From: Isoetes taiwanensis
Lineage: Eukaryota > Streptophyta > Lycopodiopsida > Isoetales > Isoetaceae
Assembly: GCA_021234155.1 (NCBI GenBank)
Contig: JAJEKV010000077.1
Location: 270,424 to 334,423, forward strand
Direction of reading: 5' to 3'
Length of the DNA stretch: 64,000 nucleotides
Numbering within the stretch: position 1 is the first letter of the stretch; every line of letters starts with the position of its first letter. The notes under the pieces were generated by a model. It saw nothing but the letters and a program-made list of their open reading frames with translations. It had not been told where the DNA came from and did not search any database. This document shows positions 1-13,194 of this stretch, one piece after another. The translations under genes were made by a program, and so were the position numbers.

Positions 1-168
1 TACATATTCACACGGGGGTGACGTAGGCCAGCGAGAGCTGTTGGATAGGCATATTCACCCTTTATTCCTTAATCTACACCGTACGTAAAGTTCCTCGTTT
101 GTGGGGTATGCAAGTACAAAATTTGCTATACTCTATAACAAGTTTTGCAAAATACTATAAGATTTGTG
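1..168. repeat. Truncated copy of the repeat found again at 60.09-60.25 kb
   Basis: The first 168 bp align collinearly with about 60,089-60,253. Shared blocks include CATATTCACACGGGG, CGAGAGCTGT, CCTTATTCCTTAATCTACAC, CGTACGTAAAGTTCCTC and AATACTATAAGATTT. Identity stops right after ATAAGATTT in both copies, which marks a repeat boundary. The copy is cut by the left edge of the window. At 60 kb the same block is the loop of a larger inverted-repeat element. No coding potential is seen. Confidence 0.85.
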
Positions 169-178
169 GTCATAAAGC

Positions 179-300
179 TTTGCTACTGCTTGTCGCAGAT
201 CAGGAGGGACCTTCACATCCTGCATCCTTTCTTCAAGCTTTCCTCTTGACACTCGTTCGAATGCCTTTGTAAAGTCCACGAAGCAGCAATAAAGAGCACG
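179..300 (-). pseudogene. Reverse transcriptase fragment of a LINE-type element
   Basis: The minus strand reads YCCFVDFTKAFERVSRGKL and then MQDVKVPPDLRQAVAKLY. This matches the non-LTR reverse-transcriptase palm segment (FVDFKKAFD...R..L...L...GVP..L...LY). About 40 residues are recognisable. The catalytic YxDD box and all other domains are absent. Upstream the frame runs into AT-rich unrelated residues, so this is a broken scrap adjoining the repeat at 1-168. Confidence 0.7.
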
Positions 301-1003
301 ATAGTAAAGTTTTATAAAAGATAGTAAAAGAGCATAATAATACGATAGTAAAGTTTTATAAAATCCAATAAATATAAATATAATAATAAGATAAGATAGC
401 AAATTTACTGGTGACAACTCAAATATTTTTTGAACATTGTACTCATATGGTTCAACTTTTGCAATCAAGACAATCCACCCTGCAATATCATTTGGAAGGA
501 GTCATATCTCATATGTATCCCAGAATGTCAACATATAATCTCATATGTATTTCAAATTGTTAATCTTGTGTAATTCTAACGCATGGAGTATTTCCAATCG
601 ATCATCAAAGGATGATGTTAATAAGCCAAGATATACCTCACACCACACCAATATTACTATTTGGATCCTACTCCACATTATGGCAAGCTACAAAACATTT
701 GACACAACCAAAACTATTTCAACTAACTAGATTTTCATGACAAGATTGTGCTATAAAAGTGAATATCACTGCAATAAAGCATCAAGAATTTGTTTGCGTC
801 AAAATTTTGTTATCGTGACACACCCAAAGCTAGCTCAATCAACTAGATTTTCGTGACAATAGTGTGTTATAAAAGTGAGTATCAGTGCAAGAAAGCATCA
901 AGGTTGCCAAGTGTGAGCACTTGAATAATACCATAGAATAGTAAACAAAAGAACATAAATGAGTAAAGTTGATTTCTCAAACATAATTGAGTAGTCATCG
1001 CTG
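301..1003. repeat. Intergenic stretch with a duplicated block of about 70 bp
   Basis: No gene is seen here. A block starting CAACTAGATTTTC.TGACAA and ending AAAGCATCAAG occurs at about 718-790 and again at about 837-905, in direct orientation with 15-20% divergence. Short reading frames in this AT-rich stretch have no recognisable domain. Confidence 0.6.
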
Positions 1004-1180
1004 GAAATAGAATAGAATATGATTTTATCGTCCACGGAGGCATTGCATTCCTCAGATCTTGTAAGCATTGTCGAGAACCAAAGTAGAAGATAAACACCAT
1101 GCCTTCCTTGACACCATATTTGTAAGAGTTTGGCAAGAGCAGCCAACAGTAATCTCTCAAAGAAACATTGGATTAGATAC
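1004..1180 (-). mobile_element. LINE 3'-end fragment with a short pentamer tail
   Basis: On the minus strand the segment ends GTGGACGATAAAATC and then a short run of TATTC units (about 1,004-1,018). The LINE end at 18.4 kb has an almost identical junction (GCGGACGATAAAAATTTTC followed by TTATC units). The shared GGACGATAAAA just before a pentamer tail suggests two 5'-truncated copies of related LINEs. Adjacent minus-strand frames have no identifiable domain. Confidence 0.45.
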
Positions 1181-1558
1181 ATATGCTTGTTCTGCCTATA
1201 CTTGATGCTTGTTGTAAAGACTTTAGAGCTCGATCCCTTGTTCTGTGTTCTACCTATAAACTAGGAAGATTCCAAAACTTTATTTTTGGTGTTCTACCTA
1301 TAAACGAGAATTTTGTTCTGACTTACAAGTGCAAGTTAAGACATTGTAAAATTACTCATGAACATACTGATTCCTATCTTTCTCACATAATAGAGATCTC
1401 CGACAAGGGAGAGAGAAAACGTGCTGAAGTTCAAAAATGGGTAGAAGAGCACAGCATCTTGTTAATTAACTACAAGCACCATAAAATAGCAGTGAAAAGT
1501 AAAGTCTGGCTCTACCAGTCTTGAAACGTTAATAAATCTTCAGTTGATTAATCCTTCA
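1181..1558. other. 3' flank of RPS9; unassigned plus-strand reading frame
   Basis: This stretch lies just downstream of the RPS9 stop and should hold its 3' UTR on the minus strand. A plus-strand reading frame at 1,183-1,524 (113 residues) has no motif I recognise and is probably spurious. No clear poly(A) signal could be chosen. Confidence 0.4.
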
Positions 1559-2432
<874 letters not shown>

Positions 2433-2660
2433 CTCGTCGGATCAGAGCTCCGCCGCAGGACGTTAGGGTTTTCCTCCGGAGTTTTTTTAGGGTTTGGGTT
2501 CCTCTATTATATTTGTTTTGCGTTTTTTTTCAACACCAGCCACCAAGCCTACAACCTGTCTCTTCCATGTCATCAAAATCTAATGTGGCAGAAGTACAAC
2601 CGTTAGATCTTTAATTTTGTAGATCAATGGCCATGAAAATTAGAAAAGCCCATTAAAATA
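2433..2660 (-). promoter_or_regulatory. RPS9 promoter/5' UTR with two telo-boxes and a site II motif
   Basis: Reading toward the gene, TTAGGGTTT occurs on plus at 2,463-2,471 and 2,487-2,495, i.e. AAACCCTAA telo-boxes on the coding strand 30-65 bp upstream of the ATG. AGCCCA at 2,647-2,652 is a TGGGCT site II element on the coding strand. Telo-boxes with site II elements are the typical promoter pair of plant cytosolic ribosomal-protein genes (established knowledge). No convincing TATA box was placed, which is common for this gene class. Confidence 0.75.
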
Positions 2661-2959
2661 AACACGGAGATGGCAAGCGTCGTAGAGGCTGCTTCACCTA
2701 TAATGGCTTGCCCCGCGATAGTTTGCAAAATGTTTTTGAAGTGCAGAATTTTTTCTCCCGACCCTCCGCAGAGCGTCTGCTATTTTTCTTAGATCGAAAT
2801 GTTGGGTCGATGCCTATTTGGGTATGTTTCATTTTTTGGCATTTAAGCTTCATATTCCTCAAAGGGATACTTGGAAGCCCCATTTTTGGTAATGACCTAA
2901 CGCTTACGTTGGAATCGGGCTAATGCCGTGGCTTAGCCGAAGTCAGAAGCTATTATGCC

Positions 2960-3184
2960 ATGGGTTCGACATTCCCTACTCGCTTCGACTTCATGCTTGT
3001 GACAAAAAAGAAGGCACTTTCCCAAGGTAAGTCGACTCATGACTACATTATAATGAATGGTTTTGAAAGAAATAGATTTCTAGGCAATCATTTGATTCAA
3101 ATGTATGGCTACTGTGCTGCCTTGCAAGAGATCTTTCTATGCTTGGAACTGCTAGCTTTGGGTCAAATTGCATTTCATTCTTAG
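2960..3184 (+). pseudogene. Pentatricopeptide-repeat protein fragment
   Basis: About 45 residues match the plant PLS-class PPR consensus: KALSQGKSTHDYIIMNGFER, then NRFLGNHLIQMYGYCAALQE (consensus ...QGK.IHAHII..GFERN.FLGN.L..MYGKCG.L..A). PPR proteins bind organellar RNA. Only about one and a half repeats remain. There is no start context, organelle presequence or E/DYW domain, and the frame soon ends at a stop at about 3,184. The residues before KALSQ are not PPR-like. It is a relic, either a transposed fragment or an eroded gene. Confidence 0.75.
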
Positions 3185-4389
3185 TTTAGACTCTTGAACT
3201 TTTCGCTTGCTTTTATGGTTTTGCAGAATCCTGTTACCTAGACCAGCTGAGGGAACTGCCATAGCTGAAAGAAGTAGAAGGAATTGCCATAACCGATTTT
3301 AGCTTTGTTATTTTGGGTCTTGTCAGAGAAATAATTCGGAATTGAGAAATTGGATAAGGTCCTCATGGAAAACTGGAGTTTTGAATCCCTTCGCAGAGAA
3401 AAACAATTTAGACGAATTCTAGAGCAGAAATAGAGATTTTTAGACCTAAATATGAAGATTTGGAAAGGTATTCTTGGGCACATGCACGCAAAAGAATTGC
3501 AAACTATCGGTATGGAAATTACACCTTTCCATTGTTTGCTTGGTTTAGCACGAATATTTGACATATGCATTGATAGCAGATGTGTCTTCATCTCTATATG
3601 AGTCAAATAGAATTTGCTCACACTTTTTTGAAACAAAGCAAATCGAGTCAGACTTTATTACTCTTGGCGGTCCTGTGGCTTTCTTGCATACTTGTTAAAA
3701 GCCTATTCCCTTATGTTTTTGGCATGATTATGTAAGCCACAATCTCTTTATTTGTCAATATGTTTAATCTTACACTCATTGTGACTTATGGCACAAATGC
3801 AGGCACAAGGCATTACAAATCTAGGGTGCAAAGAGCGTACAAGCTTGTTCAACATTAGAGCTATTAGTTTTCCATCCCGCTATAGGGGAGTTGTTATCCA
3901 AAGCTTTCTTGGACCATTCATCGTAGCTAATTTGAATTCTTCGTAATTCTATTGAAGCTCAGAATGTGACGCATGTGGTATGAGGAGCACAAATGGAAGA
4001 AGGAAGGTAAGTTCATATTTTTCTAATTTATACTTTGTGTAACTTTGCTGTAAAGCATAAATTTAACCAGATATCACTCGAACTTCTATGTTATTGGCTA
4101 TGGAAGATGAAGTATCAGGATGCATACTCTTGCTTGTTCTCATCATACTCAAAAAATTCCTGCTTGTTCTCACTTATACTCGAAAAATTGCCATATTGCC
4201 CTTTCAAAAAACAATCATTACATGCTACATCTTATGAACACCGACTGCTCAATGTTACTGATATAGTTTAAGCATGAGGGACTATGAACATTAGCAGGAA
4301 AATGAGAAGAGTATCATTGAAGATGCTAACAGCTACAATTGAGAAAGTAGTGTTCAAACCTCCTAAATGTCTTAGTTACTGCTTCTAAC
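3185..4389. other. Unassigned noncoding stretch
   Basis: No recognisable gene, repeat or RNA is seen. A minus-strand frame of 132 residues at 3,238-3,636 has no family motif and biased composition, and is likely chance. Several GCAG/GTAAG-like sites occur but do not bound any readable exon. Confidence 0.4.
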
Positions 4390-7300
4390 TCAGCTAAGGC
4401 TGGAGTCCTCACTGCTTGGAAACCTTCCCTTAATGTTGCTTTTACTCAAGTAGACAGATTTGGACGGTGGATAATAGTCAAATGGATGGATAAGGGACAA
4501 GAGTGGGGGATTGTGAATGTGTATGCACTTAATCACCACGCCAACAGGCTCTCTGGGCCACTTTTTACGACTAAGATTATGCGGCTCGGTCATAATGTAG
4601 CATGGCTACTAGTTGGTAATTTTAATATGGTTGAGTTTGAGGCGAATAGGTGTGGTAGAGGTACACAGGTTGTTCAGGGATTTGAACATGAGCAGGTGAG
4701 GCAGCTTGTGCTGGACTGCAGAATGGTAGAGGTTGATGGAGACCAGTCTTTGTGGTGTAATGGCCGGATCGACCGTATGTCGGGGTTGTTGATGCCTTGG
4801 CAAAGCAGCTTAAATCCTTTGCTAAGCAAAGGGGGGCGAGGGAAGGCTCAGCAACTAGAGGCCAACTACTAGCTTTGTATATGGAGCTTCAAATGTGTCG
4901 CTCATAAGCCCCTTCATCGTGTATTCGAGAAAGACTTATTGGCGTAAATAAGAAACATTGAGTCTATACAAACAACTCAAGCTTGCATTAAGGCCGGTTT
5001 GATTGGTTTAAATTGGGAGATAGGTGCTCTCACTTCTTCTTTAGGGCTGCAAGGAAAAGACGCGCGGTCAAGCTCCATATCTTCGCTACTTCTACCCCAT
5101 GGCTCAAATTTCTCGATGTCGCATTTGAAGCGCTTTTTTTTATCATTTTTCGCTTTTTTGACGTCGATCGCCGCCTTCCAAGAGGACATGCAGAGGCGCT
5201 TTATCTAAGATCCGGCCCTATTATTTCCCCAAGAGAGCATATTCAGTTGGAATCAAGTATTAATGTCGATGACTTGCATTCTCACAGACTCTTTAAAAGA
5301 AGAATAAGTGCTCGTGCTTGAATGGCTTTCCTCAGCAAAGTTTTTCCAAGCTATTGAATTGGCTTGTGATGACGCCTTCAATGCTTTCTCCGAAGTTTCA
5401 TCACCGGTTCAAGAGCTTGGATAAGATCATCAACACCGGTTGCATTTCCTTATTCCTAAGTGCAAAGAGCCTAAAATCATCTCGGATTGGCGCCCTATAA
5501 CTTTGCTATCTACGCTTGTACAATATCTTTGCTAAGGCCTTGGCAGAGAAAGTGAGGGATATCTTGATCTTTTCACATAATCGATTTTTACCTAAGCCAG
5601 ATTCTTGATAATGTGGTCGCAAACTTTATGAGGGGATGTATTGGGCGCCCTAAAGGGTCGTAGACATTGTATATCTCAAATGGAATTTTGCTAAAGCCTA
5701 TGACAATATAGATTGAATTTCTTATAAAAATGCCTTCCGACATTGGGATTTGAGAGTTGTTTATCGAGATGTTATGAGGCTCCATCTTTCCTCTTTGGTC
5801 TACTATGCTTTTTAGGAGAACCGCTTGGGTTGTGTTTTCTCATTGGTAGAGGAGTTCAACAAGGATGTCCCCTTGCCTTGTTCACTATTGTGGCAGGGTA
5901 TTGTCCCAAAATCTTCTTCTTCGCTACTCAAGATGGCATAATTCAGGATTGACTATGGAGGATGGTTCTCAAGAAGTGTAATCGGCGTGTGTAATTCGTA
6001 TCGAGGATGATAATCTTCAAAATGCTAACCTTTTGTTGGACTCTTTTCTCTCCGCATCGTGGGTTCTTGTTGGGTGGCTAAAGTGCTCGCTTTATGGACT
6101 TTGGATGTGGATGTTCCTCCCCGTGTTTACGAGTATCCGCGGAAAGTGCTTCCTCAAGGGAAGGCCACTAAACCCTTTGGGCATTCCTATAGGTATACAT
6201 ATATCTACTTCGGATGCATGGGATGTTATAGTGGAAGGCATGCGTAAGCATCTTTTGGTGGAATACAAATTAAGCTTTCTCCGACGACAGGAATAGTAGT
6301 TGCTAAGGTGTTCTCAAAGAACACTCATGTGTATATGGCATCCGCTATGCTTGCCTCACGCATAAAGTTTCAAGAGGTTGTCGCAATTGTCCGTAACTTC
6401 ATTTGGGCAGGTACTGAGACAGGTGTAGTTGTGAAGGTCGCTTGGTCCACATGTATCAAACCAAAAATTGCTGGAGGTTTAGGTATGATTGACTTTCATT
6501 TACAGAGTAAAATTATGATATCTAAGTTCATTTGTCGCTACTTGGCGGTATGGTACATTCGCACCGAATGAGATTGGTTGGAAGCACTTTGGCGCAAGTA
6601 TTCCCTTTGGGAAACCGACACTTAAGGCGCTTCTTCCTTGGTGTTTCCTTTATCGCCTTCGCCCATATCCGGAATGCTTCCCCTTCTTGAAGGGACCGCT
6701 TGATTCTTGGGAGACAGTTCGTGTGCTATTTAAGATTAATTCAGTGTGTGTCCACGTAGGTTCTCTGCGCAGGTGGATTACTCGATAATCACATGCCTCT
6801 GCAGGTGCTACAGTACATCCATTGACTCAAATGACATTGAGGCTTGCCGGTATTCTCACAGCTTGATGCTTGGTATGAGGTCGACACTTGTTGACTTGGG
6901 ATGCTTTTCAGACTAAGTTTATGCTATCTCGATGGGACAGAGCTTTGTGGCAAAGGTTGGCTGACATTCAAGTGCTCCTCCACAATCAGTTGATGTGCCT
7001 ATTTGGACTGGTCCCCAAATTGTTAATGCACAACGCCTTGTGCATTCGCTATATCAAAAGTCGGTTGATGTTGACATTGTCCCCCTTGGGCCGGTTGGCA
7101 GCGTGCATTCCCTCCTCGAAGCATATGTGGTCCCGAAGTCCGAATAAATTGCTGCATCCCAAAGTTTCTACCTTATGGTGGCAACTCCTTCACAGATGTC
7201 TGCGGGTTAATGGTGCTGGTTCATAAGTTTTATCCCCGCATTTCAGAAGTTTGCCCACTGTGTAAGCGGCAAGTTGAGAGTCTCGAGCACTGCTTTTTTC

Positions 7301-7747
7301 TATGTGACCAAGTTCAGCCAGTTTGGTCATGGTTACTATCTCTCTTCCATGTGGCCTGACTAGCAAGCAGGTGCTTCTCGCCATTTATCCTTCCAATTGG
7401 AACAGCTTGCAGCAACATACTTTCCACCTAGCTTCAGGCTGATTGTTGTGGTCTGTTTGGAAAAAAAAGGCGCTTGTGTATCTTCAAAGGCTTATCAATT
7501 AGTGTCGACCAACTTCTTCACGAGGCGCAAGACAGATTGGTGAAGGTGATACCTATGTTCTCAAATTGCTTCCGAGAAAAAACGGAGGAATATTTGGATA
7601 TCTTATCTTATGCATAGACAGTGGTCGTGACTCGGCTTTATTATCTTTGTCTCGTTGAGATTTTATTTCGCCTCTCGCATCTATGTGTGTACTTCTAGAC
7701 TATTGAATAAGAGTTTGTCATCCTTCCAAAAAAAAAAAAAAAAAAAA
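4390..7747 (+). mobile_element. Decayed non-LTR retrotransposon (LINE), EN-RT-zf order, poly(A)-ended
   Basis: The order of domains is that of a plant L1-type ORF2. Endonuclease at about 4,440-4,780: WGIVNVYALN and WLLVGNFNMVE, where the usual catalytic D of GDFN is N. Linker at about 5,010-5,150: GDRCSHFFFRAARKRRA. Reverse transcriptase at about 5,560-6,570: a fingers/palm relic, RGVQQGCPLA at about 5,849 and a degraded YxDD box (IEDDN) near 6,003. A downstream segment reads GGLGMIDF. A zf-RVT knuckle lies at about 7,240-7,330 (CPLCKRQVESLEHCFFLC). Frames change many times and stops are frequent, so it is dead. It ends in A20 (7,728-7,747). No intact ORF1 was found, so the 5' end is truncated or unrecognisable. 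Confidence 0.88.
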
Positions 7748-7773
7748 TACTTCTAGTTAGATTAGAGATCCTC

Positions 7774-9663
<1,890 letters not shown>

Positions 9664-9693
9664 GGGTGTAAATATGGTAATGCTACCCAAAAA
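9664..9693 (+). repeat. Left terminal inverted repeat of the 7.0-kb element
   Basis: This 30-bp TIR pairs with 16,661-16,690. A second short motif just inside it, CACCTAAAGCAC (about 9,711-9,722), recurs near the right end (about 16,634-16,645) in direct orientation. Confidence 0.85.
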
Positions 9694-10689
9694 AACGCGA
9701 AAGCACTTAGCACCTAAAGCACCTCGCTTGCCTTCATTCCAAAGAAAAACCACCTCTGCCTCCCTGCCAAACTTCCCCCTCAATTTCCTCGTTTCATTCC
9801 TTTTGCAAATCTTTTAGCAGTAGTTTCAATTCCTTCCTACAAGACAATATAGATTGTTTATCCTGAACTAATCGTCGTGGTAAGCAACATGGTAGAAGAA
9901 GCAAGAATAAATGAGGATTTTTGAGATGCACGGATTGTCAAATGAGGGTCCGCAGTTCCCATATGAAATACAATTGGCTAGCAACCCAAATCACGGCGGA
10001 ACAATGGGAACTGCTTGGCAGTGAAAGTTTTAATTCAAAGTCGGTCCGCAATCAAGGTTGCCTTTGTTCAACCACATTTGAGGAGAAAATTGGAAAGCTT
10101 ATTGAGTGTGTTTTACCCGTGATGGTGTTTCTAATAATGAAGTAAGAAAACAATTGGCTCTTGCCTTTGCATGGGAAAATTGCCCTCAAGGACCGCTTTG
10201 ATCCCGGGGTCATCGATAAATTGGGCTTCATATGGGGCAATGTGTTATGATGTACAAGAAATGCAGCCTAAAAAATGTTCAAAAGCAAAAGCTGAAATTG
10301 AATCAAAGCCCCGCTATTTCTCGCCAAAGGTATTCCTAAGCCTACTTTGACCGTGACTAATTTGAAGCATAACCCGCAGCTTAGTAACAAAAACTTAGGG
10401 AAGCTTGAGAATAAAAAGGCGTAGATGGAAAAGAAAATGCAAGATATTGTTGTTAGTCCGGTCACCGATGAGAAATCCAATGATAAAATATTTAAAACCT
10501 TGTCCGAAAAAGAAGCAAGATGGAAAAAGCTAAAGTCTACTATTGCCGAAAGAGAGCTATGGTTATTACAAAGGAAGTGGAGTTAGAAATCGGGATTTAG
10601 AAAAGAAATTGATGTTTGAAGAATATGCATGTGAGTCCTTGAGTCCGCTTTGCAAACCCGAGATCCCGATCTTCTTGTGAAGAAGGAAG

Positions 10690-12910
10690 CATTGAAGCTG
10701 AATTAATTCAATTGATGTTGAGATAAATGCAGAAAAGAACATGCAAGCAACCTTCGGGCCTCGATGCAAATCACCAGCTCTCCTTTCTCGTGATCAACAC
10801 CATCAAAAGAAGGCTTCCAGTGTTTTTGCAAAGTTATTGTAGTGCTTGTGGTTTAAGTTTTCATAATAACTACAAGATGTCTCAGAGTTCTTGAATGTGA
10901 ACATGAATATCATGTAATGTGTGCCGCATTGTTCAAAGAGGGCGATGTTTGAAATGTGAATGTAACATTCTCAAGACCTTTATATTGAACTTGGTATGAG
11001 TACTCCAACAGAATTGAGCAAAGTTGCTTTTTTGATCCTAAAGTAGCTCGTAAAGCTCGACCAGATTTGGGATCAAATACTCGCCCGATGTTGAAGATGT
11101 TTTGCCCCGATCGGGCTGAAGTCCCCTTCTACTAGCACAAAGAGAAGGTTGAGACATGCAAGGGACGAGCCTGAAATTCTCCGTGATCAGCCTAAGATGA
11201 CAAGCCCAAGACAATTGAGAAGCAAAGTGGTAAAATTGGAGAGGATTCGTGAGGCGTGTCCGAATACTAGTGAAGTTGAGTGTCAAATATTAGACACTCC
11301 AGCCAAGAAGAAACAAAAAAAAGGAAATGCCAAAGAAGGATGAGTTAATTAGCAAAAAGAAAGGGAACTCAAGTAGCAAGAAGGTCACCGGGTTGGGACC
11401 AAAGAAAAGAAAAAGGTTGAGAGAACTAACAAGAAAAAAAAAGTTGTGGAAACAAGAAAGTATCCACCGAAAAGAAGAATGCACATTGATTTGAATGAAG
11501 AAGGGGAGGAAAACTTGCGTGAATGAAGAGGGTGTTGAAAAGGAAATTATGGAAAATATAATGACAACCCTTGATGATATTGCAAGTGTAGATCCCAATC
11601 GAGGTAAAAACAGTGAAGTACAGAGCCTAATACCGCAACACAACTGCACACAAATGAAGGTATAAATACCGATTTTGGCAAAGAATTATGGATGCTCTTA
11701 GAGGAAATTCAAACATCTCTTTGAGAGCACTAATTCATAAGTGATGTTTTAATGTTCGTGGTTTAAGAAAGTAGTCCCAAGTGATGAGGACATAGATGTT
11801 TCCAATTTAACTTCCGTGTTTATGACTTTTAATTTGAATTTGAATATTTGTGGAACCATTGAAGTCAGATTCACTTAATTAATTTTATGACCGTTAGGTT
11901 CACCGAAAGTTGCAAAGTACAAATGTAACTTCGAGGTTAATAATTCTACATTTCACTTGTACTCTTCTTTTGATTCATTGATTGAATTGTTCTTTTACTT
12001 AATAGGTGTACCAATTGCAAGTCGTACTTTATGAAAAAGAAACTATTAATACTAGATCTGAAATGGCGGCTCGTAGAAGACTTATAGAAGAACCAATCAA
12101 TTAAGAGAAGACCTAAGAAGGCTGAGTTCTCAGTTATTGAGATCATCTACAACTAACAAAATGGTCGTGTTGAGGCCAGGCGTGCATAGGTTCTTGCAAG
12201 AAGCTTCCAGGTTGTTTGACTTAGCAATATGGTCCTCCATGAACAACTTCAATGTTCATGAAGTTATTGATGTTCTATGTCCCATGAACAAAAAAGATTT
12301 TGTATTTGTTTGCCTTTCAATTGGCCTCTAGAATCTGCAGAAAACCCGCCATGAAGCCACCCATAAAGTCTATGAAGCTTCCCACAAAGATGGAAATAAT
12401 GTTATTCTTGCAGATGATGAAGTGTACAAGACTTTTATGTCCCCACCATTTACCTCCATCATGGTGCCTACTTTCATGAGTGATCCTCAAGATGAGATCC
12501 TAAATTCATACTTGCCTCCAATACTGTAACAAGCCAGCAGAGGTTCATGATGTTTCTCGGGTCTATTGAAGCACTATTCTAGGCTTGGTTTATACAAGAA
12601 CATCCCTAGGTGTTCTCGATGCACTATTTCAGAAGAACATTGGTGATGAGCATAAACTATTGGTCAAAAGCCTACCGCAAGGGTCAAATTCAATGGTTAG
12701 TAGATGATTTTGGGAATGCTTTCACTGATCGGGCTGGAGCAAACCAACAGAATATTTAAAGTGTTGAAGAATATTTACCCAAGAATTACTTGTTCTCGAT
12801 TCTTAGTAGAAGTACTTATTGCCTCAATTTTGGACAAGAGGCATGTAAAAAATTATAGACCTTATATTGCCAATACTATACGAAAAGCATATGCCTCAAT
12901 TTTGTGATAT
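10690..12910 (+). pseudogene. Transposon gene 1: zinc-finger-like segment plus FCP1/NIF-like HAD phosphatase domain, decayed
   Basis: A cysteine/histidine-rich patch near 10,835-10,930 reads approximately CSACGLSFH and, after frame changes, C.HEYHVMCA. A lysine-rich stretch follows (11,290-11,480). The HAD part begins at 12,031 with KKKLLILDL, the hhhhDxDxT position, but the motif is DLKWR, so the second catalytic Asp and the Thr are missing. RPGVHRFLQEASRLFDLAIW (from about 12,175) and the motif IV-like NNVILADDEVYKTF (about 12,400) follow, then FTSIMVPTF and a YLPP tail (about 12,525). This order is that of CTD-phosphatase-like proteins, which dephosphorylate Ser/Thr. Stops and frameshifts interrupt it. 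It may be a captured host gene or an original component of this transposon family. Confidence 0.65.
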
Positions 12911-13123
12911 CTCCAAATTGTTTAGAAACTTTCAATCTTGCAGATGATATGTATGCATATTGTTGTTGTATATTGTTGTTTCTCTTTTAAATGTTTTCGA
13001 CCTTTAAACCGGCCATTTTTTCATTCAATTACATTTTCAAGAGTAAAGTATTGTTGTCTAGCTATTTCAATGTATTTTCACATTTAAACCGGCAGATATG
13101 CCTCAATTTGGCGATTGACATTA

Positions 13124-13194
13124 AAATGATTTTGTACAAATTACCTTCTATGTAGAAACTATAGAAATGATTTTGTACAAATTACCTTCTATGA
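13124..13194. repeat. 41-bp tandem duplication between the two transposon genes
   Basis: The block AATGATTTTGTACAAATTAC plus CTTCTATG occurs at 13,125 and 13,166, period 41 bp, nearly perfect. It lies between the 3' ends of the convergent genes. Confidence 0.8.

Noticed and set aside
3238-3636. 132-residue minus-strand protein gene
   Set aside because: Composition is biased, no domain or homologous motif is visible, and there is no gene-like context.
7689-7756. TACTTCTAG as target duplication of a short element
   Set aside because: The two copies enclose only the LINE end and poly(A). The expected duplication should flank the whole LINE, and no match was found near 4.4 kb.
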